Source: Chromera velia
Lineage: Eukaryota; Sar; Chromeraceae
Assembly (NCBI GenBank): GCA_018398765.1
Contig: JAHBMJ010000853.1
Location: 1-39,624 of the forward strand
Length of the DNA: 39,624 bases
Direction: 5' to 3'
Below the pieces are notes generated by a model that ran no database searches, was not told the DNA's origin, and saw only the letters and a program-made list of their open reading frames with translations. The translations under genes and the position numbers were made by a program. Shown piece by piece: positions 1 through 11,075 of this stretch (within the stretch, counting starts at the first letter, position 1; the number at the start of each line of letters is the position of its first letter).

Positions 1-386
1 GGAGGCGAGAGATCCGAGACGAGATCATAGAGCTCAGGGTATTTCTGCAAACCCTGGCGGAAGGCTGCTGCACGGATGTCAGACGGCGCACTGGCAGGCT
101 GCAATTTGCAGTGGTCTTCAAACGCCTTGACAATCGCGACTCGACCTCCGTGCGTGTCCTTGTAGGGGAGCTCGCACTTCCATGGAGCGAATTTCCCCGT
201 GTCAGTGGTGGGGGTGGGAGTCGGAGACGGAACAGAAGCCGACTGAGAAAGAAATATTTGCGCCAATTTGGTGACATTGGCGGTAAGAATATCCAAGTCA
301 GAGGGGCTAGGGCTTTGATCAGACGAGTCTTTCGAGATGAAACGACCGTCAGCCCCACGAGGTTGGTCTTCGTCCGAAGTTGGCAT
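1..386 (-). CDS. Partial gag-like N-terminus of an LTR retrotransposon polyprotein (runs off the left edge)
   Basis: Reading leftwards from an ATG at 386 there is an uninterrupted frame of 128 codons that leaves the window. It starts MPTSDEDQPRGADGR, has a Ser/Pro/Thr-rich stretch (PSPTPTPTT), then a mixed helical part containing KFAPWKCELPYKD and later FRQGLQKYPELYDLVSDL. No zinc knuckle, protease or reverse transcriptase is in view, so the product is named from position only. The frame lies just inside an LTR and primer binding site, where gag sits in Ty3/gypsy and Ty1/copia elements. Capsid proteins diverge too far to recognise by eye. A host exon that happens to flank an LTR is the alternative. 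Confidence 0.6.
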   Translation of the reverse strand, partial: MPTSDEDQPRGADGRFISKDSSDQSPSPSDLDILTANVTKLAQIFLSQSASVPSPTPTPTTDTGKFAPWKCELPYKDTHGGRVAIVKAFEDHCKLQPASAPSDIRAAAFRQGLQKYPELYDLVSDLSP

Positions 387-447
387 CAGAGAGGGAAAGA
401 GACACTCTGATGGAGACCAACAGACCCTGAGGAGGAGAAGGAGGAAA

Positions 448-463
448 GAACCAACTGCTACCA
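448..463 (-). other. Retrotransposon primer binding site
   Basis: On the minus strand the LTR end ...ATTACA is followed with no gap by TGGTAGCAGTTGGTTC. The first nine bases, TGGTAGCAG, are the complement of a tRNA 3' end CTGCTACCA. That is the 3' end of initiator methionine tRNAs of the animal type (known from the family). The match to this organism's own tRNA is inferred. Confidence 0.6.
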
Positions 464-757
464 TGTAATGAACTAGAGAGTCCAGTCAAGGACAGTCCAG
501 TTAATCTTATGGTTCTCTATACAGGAATAATACTGCACGACTTCTGTCCGGCTTCTGCTCTCATCTATTGAGAGTTGCTTTATCAAATCACTCGAAGTAT
601 TGCGCGAATCAACTTCACAACATGGATCAATACATGCATGCTCTCCGTCATGCCTCCAGCCGCGCTGCCCCGATAAGCAACGCCGCGGCTCGGGACCGGC
701 CGAGTCGGGCCGACCACTGCACGCCCGCCGCCGCCTCTCTATAAGTGGCTGATTACA
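464..757 (-). repeat. 5' LTR of the retrotransposon (294 bp)
   Basis: Read on the minus strand the segment starts TGTAATCAGCC and ends TAGTTCATTACA, so it is bounded by a perfect 6-base inverted repeat TGTAAT/ATTACA with canonical TG...CA ends. A TATA-like TTATAGAG lies about 14 bases into the LTR, and a GC-rich block follows. The primer binding site abuts its inner edge. The partner LTR would lie left of the window, so LTR identity (age) and the target site duplication cannot be checked here. Confidence 0.6.
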
Positions 758-1040
758 GTTTTGTCTGGCAGAGGGTTATTCAAATGGAAGAAAAATTGAT
801 GATCTCTGGCACCGGCTTTCAGTATGCTCCAATTGGGTAAAAGCAAGAAATAAACTAAACGAAGTGGTAGAGGGAAAGAAAGTGAAGCAAAAGATTCAGA
901 GAGAAGGAATTGAAGGATTGGATGCAGCTGAAACAGAAGCGAGGAAGATGCTGCTTTTAGCTTTACAAGTTGATCCGTATGAAGCATGCAGAGCCGTTTG
1001 CGATCTTTGTTACTCACTGTGCACGCCTGTTTCTGTGTGA
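758..1040 (+). other. Open reading segment beside the LTR, possibly a host exon fragment
   Basis: A plus-strand frame is open from the outer LTR edge to TGA at 1038-1040 (about 94 codons). It has no ATG near its start. The translation looks protein-like: NGRKIDDLWHRL, VKARNKLNEVVEGKKVKQKI, DAAETEARKMLLLALQ, and a Cys-containing end CRAVCDLCYSLC. I do not recognise a family. It could be an exon or older element cut by the retrotransposon, or chance. Confidence 0.25.
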
Positions 1041-1978
1041 ACGCGACCTTTTCTTCTTCTGTTCGAGTCTTCTATTGCCACCTCCAACGCGCATGCTGCT
1101 CGTGAGCTCACCAAGCGAGCACTTCAGGGGATTTCGCACTTAGCCTTATCTCTAGAGTTGAGTGATTGACGATCTCTTGCATAAACATGGGCTACTGGGA
1201 GCACGGCTTCACTCTAGCAAAACCAACTTCATTCATTCATTCATTCATTCATTCATTTATTCATTCATTCATTCATTCATTCGAATAACTTGGAATAAAA
1301 TAAGGCCAAAAATGGCTTGTACAATATTTATTTTATTTGAAATTTTTTGAGGGGTATACCTAGAAAACGAAGACGTTTGGGAAGCTGACAATTATACAAA
1401 AAAAATGAACTATTTTTCTTTTCTTTTTTGAGACTCAAAAAATTTTTTTTTTGAAAAAAAAAATGATATAAATAAAATTAAAATAAAATAAAAAAAATAT
1501 TTATACTGTTTAAAAAATTATAAATGTTTTAAATAAAAATATATTTTATTTTAAAAATTTTAGTCATAGAATGATAAATTTTTGATTCAATTTTATGTTT
1601 TAATCTAAATAACAATGGTGTTTTACATCGGTCTTTATACAACTCTTACTCCAGCAGGTTCTTCTTTTAAGATCTTTAACATACTAGTCTAACATAGAAA
1701 GAGAAACGTTAGCCCAACCACCCATGATACACCGGTTCTCTTGAGGCATCTTTATTTGGCGATGTTGAATTCTTTCAATTTTTTTTGAACTCATCAATTC
1801 GAGCAACTCCCAAAATGTTTTCAAATTTGGTTCTGTCTGTATCTTGTACGAGCAATGCAAACGAACCTACCTCTTTAAATTTTTCATGATTTTTCAAATA
1901 GAAGGTAACAAATGCAGCTCACTTCCCAATTTCTGTTACAAATTCTGTGTTTAACAGTGTTTGGGGTCCAAATTCTAA
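1041..1978. other. AT-rich region, no gene seen
   Basis: It holds an (ATTC)n microsatellite at 1231-1282 and a very A/T-rich block with homopolymer runs at about 1370-1610. No coding frame of credible composition is visible on either strand. Confidence 0.5.
1231..1282. repeat. (ATTC)n microsatellite
   Basis: About 12 tandem ATTC units with one ATTT variant. The short reading frame across it (IHSFIHSF repeats) is a by-product of the repeat. Confidence 0.9.
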
Positions 1979-2317
1979 AAGAATGGAAGAGAAGAGGATA
2001 AGTCTTTTGTTGTTGGGGTAGAACTGACCGCTCCTAAATGGATTGACTACGTTTTGGAACCCCAAAATGGGGAAGAAGGAGATTCCACCTTCAAGACCCT
2101 CCCCCTTGATACCCTCATTGTCTCTATCCCCAGAGACGGCAAATGTTTATATCATTGTTTTACCAACCAACTGGGGGGCACCTAGGAGAGTGCCCTTAGA
2201 GCTAAAACAAATTTTATTCTTTTTAGATTTTATTTTAACCGTCGGATGCAAAGGCACAATTGTGTTTGGCATCCCTCTGGGGGGGGAGGAGGGATGGATT
2301 TCCTTGTGCTGCGCTGA
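1979..2317 (+). pseudogene. OTU-type cysteine protease-like fragment with an in-frame TAG
   Basis: The frame from a possible acceptor (TCTAAAAG, ending 1981) reads ELTAPKWIDYVLEPQNGEEG and then IPRDGKCLYHCFTNQLGGT. It meets TAG at 2183-2185, continues ESALRAKTNFI, and ends at TGA 2315-2317. DG-x-C-L-Y/F-H-C is the catalytic Asp/Cys segment of OTU deubiquitinases, which remove ubiquitin; the helix after the Cys and the L-R-A stretch after the stop also fit. The C-terminal catalytic His region is not found. OTU domains occur in host genes and in some transposable elements, and the AT-rich, repeat-poor surroundings do not decide between these. The TAG and missing His argue for a decayed copy, unless an intron removes the stop. 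Confidence 0.45.
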
Positions 2318-4127
2318 CGACATAAAGAAATTTGGTCTGATGGATAGAGAGGACGGCCTCCATAGTAGTGAGAGGCATATGAATGTAAACAAGTACGCTC
2401 ACGCTGGCCTTTGAGGGTAGAGTAGGGAGGGCATGCCTATGGGGGGGCTACATTGAGATGATCTGTTTCTCATTCATGAAAGACGTGAGAATTCATATTT
2501 AATTATGCAAAGGGAGCAGATATATCTAAAAACATGTACAGAAGACTGTGTGTGTTGGGGAAAAAAGATATGCGGAAAGAGATGTTTCTCTGGTGGTAAG
2601 CGGGAAAGAGGGGGAATGATTGCTACGATGTGCTTGTTCCTGCCTGAGGTGAGAGTTGAGGAAAGAAGGGAGGTAAAAGGCTGTCATGTGCCCTTGCGTG
2701 CATTCTGAAAGCAACAAACAGTTTGTTTACATGTTAAAGTGACAGACAGTTTGTTTATATGTCAACTATAAGTCTCTAGCAAAGTCTACAGCTAAATCTA
2801 GCTCTAAGTCCGGCTAGAGGTCCGGCTAGTAAGTCAAGAAGAAAAATTCAATAAATAATAATTTTATTCGAATAAAATTTTGAAAGAAAAATCTTTTTAT
2901 ATAATATTCATTTTATTTATGTTGTCCTCTGCCTAGTGCTAGAGGTACTGCTTCCCACCTCAGGGGTTGCTAATCGATCAACCATCCAACAGATATACAT
3001 ACTCGCACCGTTGACTGCAGAGGCTATCTACTGATTCAAATAGGCCCCACCGGGGAGCATTCTCAGTTCCGGTTTAAGCGAGTTCCACGGCTGCGCTTGC
3101 TAGTCCTTACCATATTTTGGGCAAGGTTCAGTAGGCGGGTCTATCGGCTTTTTTTAAACTTGTGCCTGTTCTCTTCCGGAGGGAGTCGCGGGCATGAGCA
3201 TGTGAGTTTAGGAGGTGACCGACAAAACAAGACCCCCACATGGTGAGTGAAGGCTTCTTCAGGAGCCACGGGTCCTCCAAAGGAGGTCTGGGCTATCTGA
3301 TATCTGCCTGTATTGCGGTGAGCTACTGAAATAGTATGCAATGCTTTGTGATTGTGGGTTGTACATATGCCATTGGTCGGGTGTCGGTGGTGGACACGCT
3401 TTTTGGACCAAGAAGGACCTTCGCTGGAAACCCCAGGGTAAAGTTCAAATGAATGGATGGGAGACAATGTTGCTGCCGTAGGTTTGGTCCTGACAAAGGT
3501 GAAGTTTCTAGCTAAAACCCTAGCCAAAACCTCATATGCTTTTTATTTTTAAGGTTTTTTTTTTTATTTATCATGACATTCAATAGGCAAACAAGCTGAA
3601 ACAACTGTTGTTCAAGTGTTGCAAGAGTGTTACACGGGGTGTTGCATTAAAAACCATATACTTTTCAGTTAATAAAAAAAAAAATAAATAAAAGATTGGA
3701 AAGTTTCTTTTTTTTATTTAATTTATGGAGTACACTGGCAGAGCCTAGACAAAAGTTCAAATACGAACTGTCAGTGCTACTAATATTATAACTAGTGTTA
3801 ACTGGTGTTACAAAAATTAATAAAAAATTAAAAAATAAACCTCACTAAATAAAAATCAATAAATACTTTGTAGTTTTGTACTCATGCAAACTAATTTATA
3901 TAAATTGATTCGCAAAATTCATATTCTTACAGTGGCAGTTAATCAGCTCAAAATATAAGAATAATCAAAAGAACAATTGTAGTATTATGGCCTATAGACC
4001 GATTAATAATAATAATAATATACGATGATGATGATGGTGACGGTTTCAAGGCATACCTGAACGGAGCAAGACAGCGCCGGAAACGAAATCAATTGAAACC
4101 GGATTGATTTAAAATTCTAAATTTGAG
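2318..4127. other. Intergenic, no supported gene
   Basis: Moderately AT-rich. It contains a short duplicated phrase (CAGTTTGTTTACATGTTAAAG and CAGTTTGTTTATATGTCAAC, about 2717-2768), GCTAGAGGTCCGGCTAG-type small repeats at about 2805-2835, and short (TAA)n and (GAT)n runs at 4003-4035. A 128-codon minus frame at 3141-3527 has no domain or splice context and is not called. Confidence 0.4.
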
Positions 4128-6523
4128 TCACCATTTTGGGGCCGGAATATGCTTTAATCGATTGGCAGCTGATCTAAGCATGTGCAAAACTGCACGCGCC
4201 AAGCGGCTTTCGTTCAGCTTGTAGACTCCATTGCACTCCACCTCCACTCTTCCAGCAGCAATGCACTTGTCAGTGCCATCGCTGAGAAAGTACTCTTCCG
4301 GGTTGGTTCGGTAGTATGTTGTCTGCACATGGGTCAGCTGACTGAAGAAACCCTGAAGCCTCCGAATGGGGACCGACCGCAATTCCGGGCTGATCACGTT
4401 CAAAAGGAGGGTCACTGCACCCGGAGGCAAAAAGGAGGCAGCGAACGAAAACGCGCCTCCGGGAGAAATGAGCACTGTCGTGTTCGCAAACAGAGACAGC
4501 TGTTCTTCAAATGACATCGAAGAGACATCAACGCTTGTCAACCCAACAAAACGAACACCGACACGCTCAAGCGACTTACCGATAGCAGCGAACACTGAAC
4601 GGATATTCAAAATTGAACGGGGGGAAAAACCAGTGCCTTTGTAATTGGAGGCTCCTGAAACCTCTTTTCCATAGAACACCACCAGGTGCTCTTTCAAGTG
4701 ACTATTACCGATAGGAATATTGGAAGCAGAAAGGAGAAGTCGACGGAATTCCTCGACTGCCCCCCCTGTGCCTTGAGAGCGACTGAAGTGGAAGGGAACC
4801 TTTCCACTCAGGAGCTCGCGGAAGCACACCATGTCGCCCCCGTATGATTCAAAACTAGTTGCGTTCCGACTTGTCAGCGCATTCCGAAGGTAGGGCCAGG
4901 CTTTGTGTGCCTCCCTTTCCATCCGCGCTTCATCATGCTGCAAGCTGACAAGAACCTGTTTGTCGGGGTCAACAGTGAACCCGAGTCTCTGCAGGAGCAG
5001 AACAGCGGGAATGAATGTGTCTGCAAACAGGTGACCCCAGTTGAAAACGGAGACTGGCTGGAACAAAATTCCTCTGTCTTGCTCGAAGACCACAGCGCGG
5101 CCCGCTGCTGTACTGGTCGCGGGCATGTGACCACTTTCTACGACAGTTCGGAGCACAGGGGACGGACTGAGGGGTATAGCAGGATGCCCCCAGTTCTGTG
5201 CAAACGGCTTACTGTATACTCCAACACCGACTAGGGGCGGTGTCTCACCAAGGGGTATGGGGTCTCCAACAACATACTCTTCTGCCAGCAACTCATCATT
5301 GAGATCAAGGACCAGGGATGAGTTGTTTGGATCACCCGCAAAAAGAACCAACTGTTTGTCTGCCTGCCTCCAGCAGACATTTCGGAACACACACGAACGC
5401 TCTTGCCACCCGCCACGGGGGCTTGAATCGAATCCTTTGTCTAACCCTGTGGAAAGGGGAAGAATATCTTCCTCTACATACCCCAGTCCACCCACACACG
5501 AGACCTCACTTGTCAAACCTTCTCTTCCTGTCCCACACCACTCTTTCTCGTCTCCCCTCACTGAACTACCTTCCCATTTTACAACCTCCCCACCCTCCTG
5601 CCGTCCATTTGCGACCCAACAGCTCCTTTCTGGATCCCCGACCGGCAAAGAAGCCGACCATTCATCCCCGCGAACCTTTGGGCCTCTTTCGGAGGAGTGG
5701 AAGTGCCCCGCCCCACCTGTGCAGTTCACAACACACACAGAGCCCAGAACAGCAACGCCACTCCTGGACTCGTTGCGGGATGCGTGGCTTGCTCCTGTTC
5801 GGGCAGGGGACATTTCGGGATGGATGGGCTTCTTGCACTGCCCTCCGGTTGCTTCCTGTTTCTGTGCTGTGATGCCGACGTGTGCCCATGTAATCGCTCG
5901 CCTTTCTACCCCTTGGGTGAGACGGAAATGGGAGGCTGCAAGCGTGCGCCTGTTTCGCAGCCCCGCATTCCTGAGACGGAGGACGACCTCCCCTCTCGAT
6001 TGCCGGTAGCCTCCCTGCAGGTACGCAACGCACACATGACGCAAAGCTGGATCCCTCCATGCATTCAGTTTATGAAGACCATCTCATACCTGCTGATGTC
6101 AAATCATCTAAGTTGTCCACGGTCTCTATCGAGCGAGCATGCTGGCGTGGTCTCGCAGGGGTGAGAAGACGGGCACAATGAAATCATGTAGGGTCTGATC
6201 TTTACACGAAAGGTCTCAAAGAGACAGGAATACTGAAACGCACGCACAGACACACACACAGAGGGGGGGGAAGAGACAAGCGTCGGGAGCGACAGAGCAA
6301 AAGAAAAAGCCACAGCGAGGCACACACAGAGAGACAAACAGACGGACAGACTATATGACTTTTCCCCCTCCCTTTCTTCATGAAGACAACAGCAAACAGA
6401 CAGACGGCCAGCGAGACAGGCAGGTAGACGGAAAGGCAGGCAAACCATGCCGTTTTCTCATTTCCGTCTTTCTTCCTTTCCTTCAGACAGACCGACCGCG
6501 TGTACACAACACACACATACAGA

Positions 6524-6570
<47 letters not shown>

Positions 6571-6616
6571 ACACACACATCGCACACAACATACCGCACA
6601 CGCACGCACGCACGCA

Positions 6617-6657
<41 letters not shown>

Positions 6658-6679
6658 CGCACACAACATACCGCACACG

Positions 6680-6723
<44 letters not shown>

Positions 6724-6731
6724 AACACACA

Positions 6732-6781
<50 letters not shown>

Positions 6782-6793
6782 GGAAAGAGAGAA

Positions 6794-6825
<32 letters not shown>

Positions 6826-7421
6826 GGAAGGAAAGACCGATAAGGAGGGCCGACTGACAGACCGACCTCAGTCTCCCAAAAGATTTCGATTCTGCCACAG
6901 TCTCTCAAGAAACGCGAAACTTCTGCGAAGTCGAAGGGCGGAGTCTCCAAAGGATTCGGAATAAGTCCAAAGATGAGGTCATATTGAGAGGACCCGAGCT
7001 CACGGAGATCTGTGTACGAGGTGCAGGGTACTCCGGATGTCTGGGGCCTCGCTATTGTAAGCCATGTAGGAGACGGCTTTTCTCCACCGGGTGCACACCC
7101 AATCTGAATGGCCTTGAAGTCCTTCTTTGCGTCTGTGATAACTTGGCGGCCTTGGGACTGGAGCAGATGCTCCAGAGAGTGGATCAAAGCTTCTCTTTGA
7201 GGGAGACAAAAGCGAACCTTCTCGCAGTAGTCTTCGACAGCACTTCTAAGGTGCATTCCGTCCCTGTATGGAATTGCCACTTTTCTTTGCACGAGATGTG
7301 CTGCACCTGCATATGGACTCTCCAAGTCCACATACTCGAAAGCGATGGTCTTCTCGGGACGGGATACATGGAGTCCTGTTGCAGCCCCACCCCAGAAAAG
7401 ACAAAAGAAGAAGACCGACAT
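4128..7421 (-). CDS. Secreted/Golgi glycosyltransferase, family 61 (DUF563) type
   Basis: Two exons: 7421-6867 (185 codons) and 6014-4128 (629 codons with TGA), joined in phase 0 (ACTGAG|gtcggt ... cctgcag|GGAGGC), giving 813 residues. The N-terminus MSVFFFCLFWGGAATG is a signal peptide or anchor, so the enzyme should act in the secretory pathway. The GT61-like core is at about residues 508-760: NWGHLFADTFIPAVLLLQ, later HLVVFYGKEV, then ISPGGAFSFAASFLPPGAV, matching the family's conserved 'GAHGA...LLFMPPGA' block with the His replaced. Known GT61 enzymes transfer xylose, arabinose or GlcNAc to glycans. Donor and acceptor are unknown here. Residues 186-507 are weakly conserved-looking. The intron is 852 bp of CA and GA microsatellite. 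It is divergent from the membrane-protein gene at 8291. The family is fairly sure, the exact start less so. Confidence 0.75.
6526..6834. repeat. Compound (CA)n/(GA)n microsatellite inside the glycosyltransferase intron
   Basis: Long CA runs are followed by GA runs. Two copies of a unit containing CATCGCACACAACATACCGC lie at about 6579 and 6653, so the tract has also grown by unit duplication. Long frames across it (CVCVCV or THTHTH) are artefacts. On the gene's own strand the intron is GT- and CT-rich. Confidence 0.9.
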
Positions 7422-8290
7422 CTGGCAGACTGAGTCTTCAAGCTAAATTCAAGAGCCGCTTCTGTAGAAGCTAAACCACAGCCCAGATGAAAGCTTTAGA
7501 TCGACTCAATTGACCGTTCCTCTCGCCGTGAGCGTCTCGATTGCGAGACCCACTGAGCAAGTGGTGGTCGGATGCCGACGTATCAATGAGGTAAAAAATA
7601 AGAGAGGAATGATGATCACCGGACAAGACTGGAAACAGAACCACAGGTTCAGAGGATGACTGGAAGCACTTCGAAACCCAACAATATTCAACAGGGCTCA
7701 ATGATGCACGAGACTTGCGAAGATTTTTTTTCAGATCTTTTCAGAACAACAGTTGAACCTGCAGTGATCAACCCGCGCGTGCGTGCATGTCGATCTTTCT
7801 TCATGCATCGGCTTCATATCGGCTTCCTATACGCGCGCGGGCCACGCTCGTCCCGGCCCCGATGCATGCATCCTCATGCATGCACTATATGCCTCACCAT
7901 GCCTCACCCATGCCTCACCCTAGGAATTCAGTTGAACTGAGGTTCATATCTAGCTCGATCTGTCAGAAGGCACGGAAAACTCGATAGGAATCGACATCAG
8001 CGGATGAGACCAGCTGCGCAGCTGCAGTGACACGTGTGTGTGTACAGTTTGTGCCGTTTCTCCGATGTGCTCTGCCGCAGGGGTCGAGGTAGAAGTTGCC
8101 GAAGCGGAAGCGGTCTCTGTATGTGTTGCTTCGCGGAGAGGGTCATTGTAAATACAAGCTTTGGGCTCATTCTCAGTGGAGCGTATGACTTCTCAGTAAG
8201 GCTGCCTTCTCTGTTAGTCTGTAGACCTCTCTGCACAAGCGCCCGCTCATCGCGAGAGTAAAGAAGTAATTTTAAATTCAATTCGATTCG
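7422..8290. promoter_or_regulatory. Shared divergent promoter region (869 bp)
   Basis: It lies between the start codons of the leftward glycosyltransferase and the rightward membrane protein, so it should hold both promoters. Visible words are TGCATGCA/CATGCATGC palindromes at about 7862-7884 and a threefold ATGCCTCACC direct repeat at 7889-7920. No clear TATA box pair is seen. Which words matter is not known. Confidence 0.45.
7889..7920. repeat. ATGCCTCACC short tandem repeat, three units
   Basis: Three near-identical 10- to 11-base units in the divergent promoter region. Confidence 0.7.
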
Positions 8291-11028
8291 ATGGCCCTTT
8301 GTGCAAAGAAGAAAGCACGGGTGGCCCCGAAGACCCTTTCCTTCGGTCACAGAGAAGACATCAGTCCAGACATTCGTATTTTGTGTGGACCTTCACGGCG
8401 TCTCTGCTGCCGATTGAGTGTGTCGTTGAACGAATTTATCGCAGACCTAGAGGGAGACGTGCAGGAACATGCCTGCGGGTGGGTTGGAAGCTCTTGATGT
8501 TTTTGCTGCCACGCTTTAATGTTCTGTTTCACCTTCGTAGTTCTTCTCTCGTCTTGATGCCCCTCTCCTCTTGCCATCGTGCTTTCTCGTCTCCCCACAC
8601 ACTGGTCTGCTTTCTATTTGGGGATCCGGGTGTTCTTTTTCTCCCGTCTCCTTCTCTTCGATTTCAGAGAGATCCGTGCCGTCTCTCCGTAGAGTTGAGT
8701 GGTCGCGGTGTCGCTAACCCCTTCTTCTCTCCCTGCGTGTCACTACACTTGTTCCATTTTCGGGTTCTCTTTTTGTCCCCCGGAGACAGTTTCGATCCTT
8801 CTCCTCACTTTGACTTTTGTTATTATATTCTCTTTTTTTCCTCTGTTACGAAAACAACATGCGGCGACTCTTTATGTCTTCTGCACCTCCCTGTCTTTGT
8901 TCGTGTGCTGGCACAGTATTTGTCCCTGTCTTCTTCTCATGGATTCGTGCTGCAGGGTGGTGTGTGGGTACCATTGGACCCACTGGGCGAACATGATGAT
9001 CCTCCTAGTGTCCCTGGTGGGGTGGACCCTTCTGGCCTTGTTCTTCCAATTCCAGGTGTACGAATTGGATGAGAGCGTCAGTCAGTCAGGAGGGCAGGCT
9101 ACTTTACTGAATTGTGTGATCGTTTTTGTTTGATCTCCCTGTCTTCCCAGTGCGTTAGTCAATCAGCCAATCAAATAGCGAAATCTGTCAATCTGTGACT
9201 GGTGTTTCGCAAGACATCGATAAAGTATCGTTTCGTGTGCACAAGATGGTAACTGCACTTCCTTGTCTTTCTTTCTATTCAAACATGTGGGTCTTGTTTT
9301 CATGCATCCGACCGACCTGCGTCTCTTTTGTGATTGATGTTCTTTCTGTTCCCTCTCTTTCCTTTCCCCTCTCTCCCTGCTGGTGGGTGAATCTGCAGGC
9401 CCGTAAATCCTCTGCGTGGTGGGGCTCTATCCAGGACTGGCTCTCTCGCGTCTCCCCCTCCTTCGAGGTCTACTTCCCCTTCATCCAACTGATGCAGATT
9501 CTGGCGGTCTGGACGGCATTCGCAGGAAGCATGACGGTGCTGCAACTCAGATACAGAGCCGTGAGTGACAGGGATGGAATGGGAGCTGCATGGTCTTTTG
9601 GTTGTGCCTTCTCATTTGGTGTCTAGAAAGAAATGAGCGAACCTCACTGAAGCGTGTGCAGCTTCTGACTTCTCCGTGTATTTCTCCCGGTTTCGCTCTC
9701 CACATGCAGTCTGCCTCTCCCTCCCATCTTGTGCGTGTGCGTGTTCGCTCAAATTTGACGGAGTATTTGTGCGTCTTTGTCGACCTGTCAGCCCGCCTGT
9801 GCGTTGTATGGCATGCCGCGTTGTGTCCGTGTAATCGCGTTCTCAGTTCCCTGTATTGACTTTCAAAGAATTCTGTATGAAAGTGAATGAAAGTAAATGC
9901 GTCCGTGTAATCGCGTTCTCAGTTCCCTGTATTTACTTTCAAAGAATTCTGTATGAAAGTGAATGAAAGTAAATGCGTCCGTGTAATCGCGTTCCCAGTT
10001 TCCTCCCGACGCCCTTGTTATGCTCTCTCCTGTTTCTATTTTCTGGTTCGGGCCACACAAGTCGCAACACAAGTCGCAACAAAGTAAGTCATGTTGATCA
10101 TCTAACGACTGAAAGTAGTTTCAGGGTCCGAAAGTATTGTCAGCTTTTTCATCTCGCCTCTTCCCCCGGCCTCCTGTCCCGTCCCTCAGTTGATTAAGGC
10201 CGTGGGTGCAAGAGTGAAGAGCCAGATCGAGAAAGAGCTGATGGCGCAACAGAGAAGAAAGGCCGAGCTAGAGGGGTGCAGGGACAGACTCTCACGGTGG
10301 GTTCGTTGGTTGGTGGGTGGGTGGGTGGGTGGGTGGGTTGGTGGGTCGACGCAGTCGGCATGTGGACATGTGCATTGGTAAAGACATGGGGCAGTTTCCT
10401 TGAAGGTGGACTATATTTGATATATCTGCTCTTTTGGGGGGAGGGGCCCTTTTCTCCCCCTTTCTCCTGTTTCTTTTCTTTCTTTCCTTTGTCATATTTC
10501 CCTTTCTGTCTCCAAAGTGACCGACTGAGTCAAGCGATGCAGACTCCCTGTATCAATCCATCTGTCCAACCCCCTCCTGCAGGTACTTCGACCCCAAGGA
10601 CCTCCCCAGACACCAACTGAGGACACGCTGGCAGAAGGCAGAGAACGGACTTGAGGAGAGGCTCAGGGAGATCGCAGAGTACTTTCATGAAGTCGAGGAG
10701 AAGACCGCAGAGGAAACACAGGCGCACAAGTAGGTGGCATGCATACTTGGATCTGATTTGAGAAGAGGGTCTACGTGAGGGACTCTATGTCCGGGCGAGA
10801 AAAATTGTTCCCATCAGAAATAATTGAAGTTCCCTCCTAGGCCCGCTTCGTTGCTTCTTGCATGGTCGGATACTCGATTTTCTCTTTGTTGTGTGTTCTG
10901 CTTTTTCCAAGGCGTGGGAAGTGCGGAGAGGGGACAGAGGTGTTAGTCGTGAAGGTGGTGACTGTCCCTTTCCTCGCCTGCTCTCCATTTGACTAGGTAT
11001 TTGGTTATCCCAATTCTCTCTCTCTCTG

Positions 11029-11075
<47 letters not shown>

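Noticed and set aside
3141-3527. 128-codon minus frame
   Set aside because: It has no recognisable motif, no splice or promoter context, and mixed composition; not called as a gene.
5257-6009. 250-codon plus frame opposite the glycosyltransferase
   Set aside because: It is antisense to a well-supported exon, with no domain features.
6202-6964. Long frames of CVCVC, THTHT or REREER repeats on both strands
   Set aside because: They are translations of CA/GA microsatellites inside an intron.
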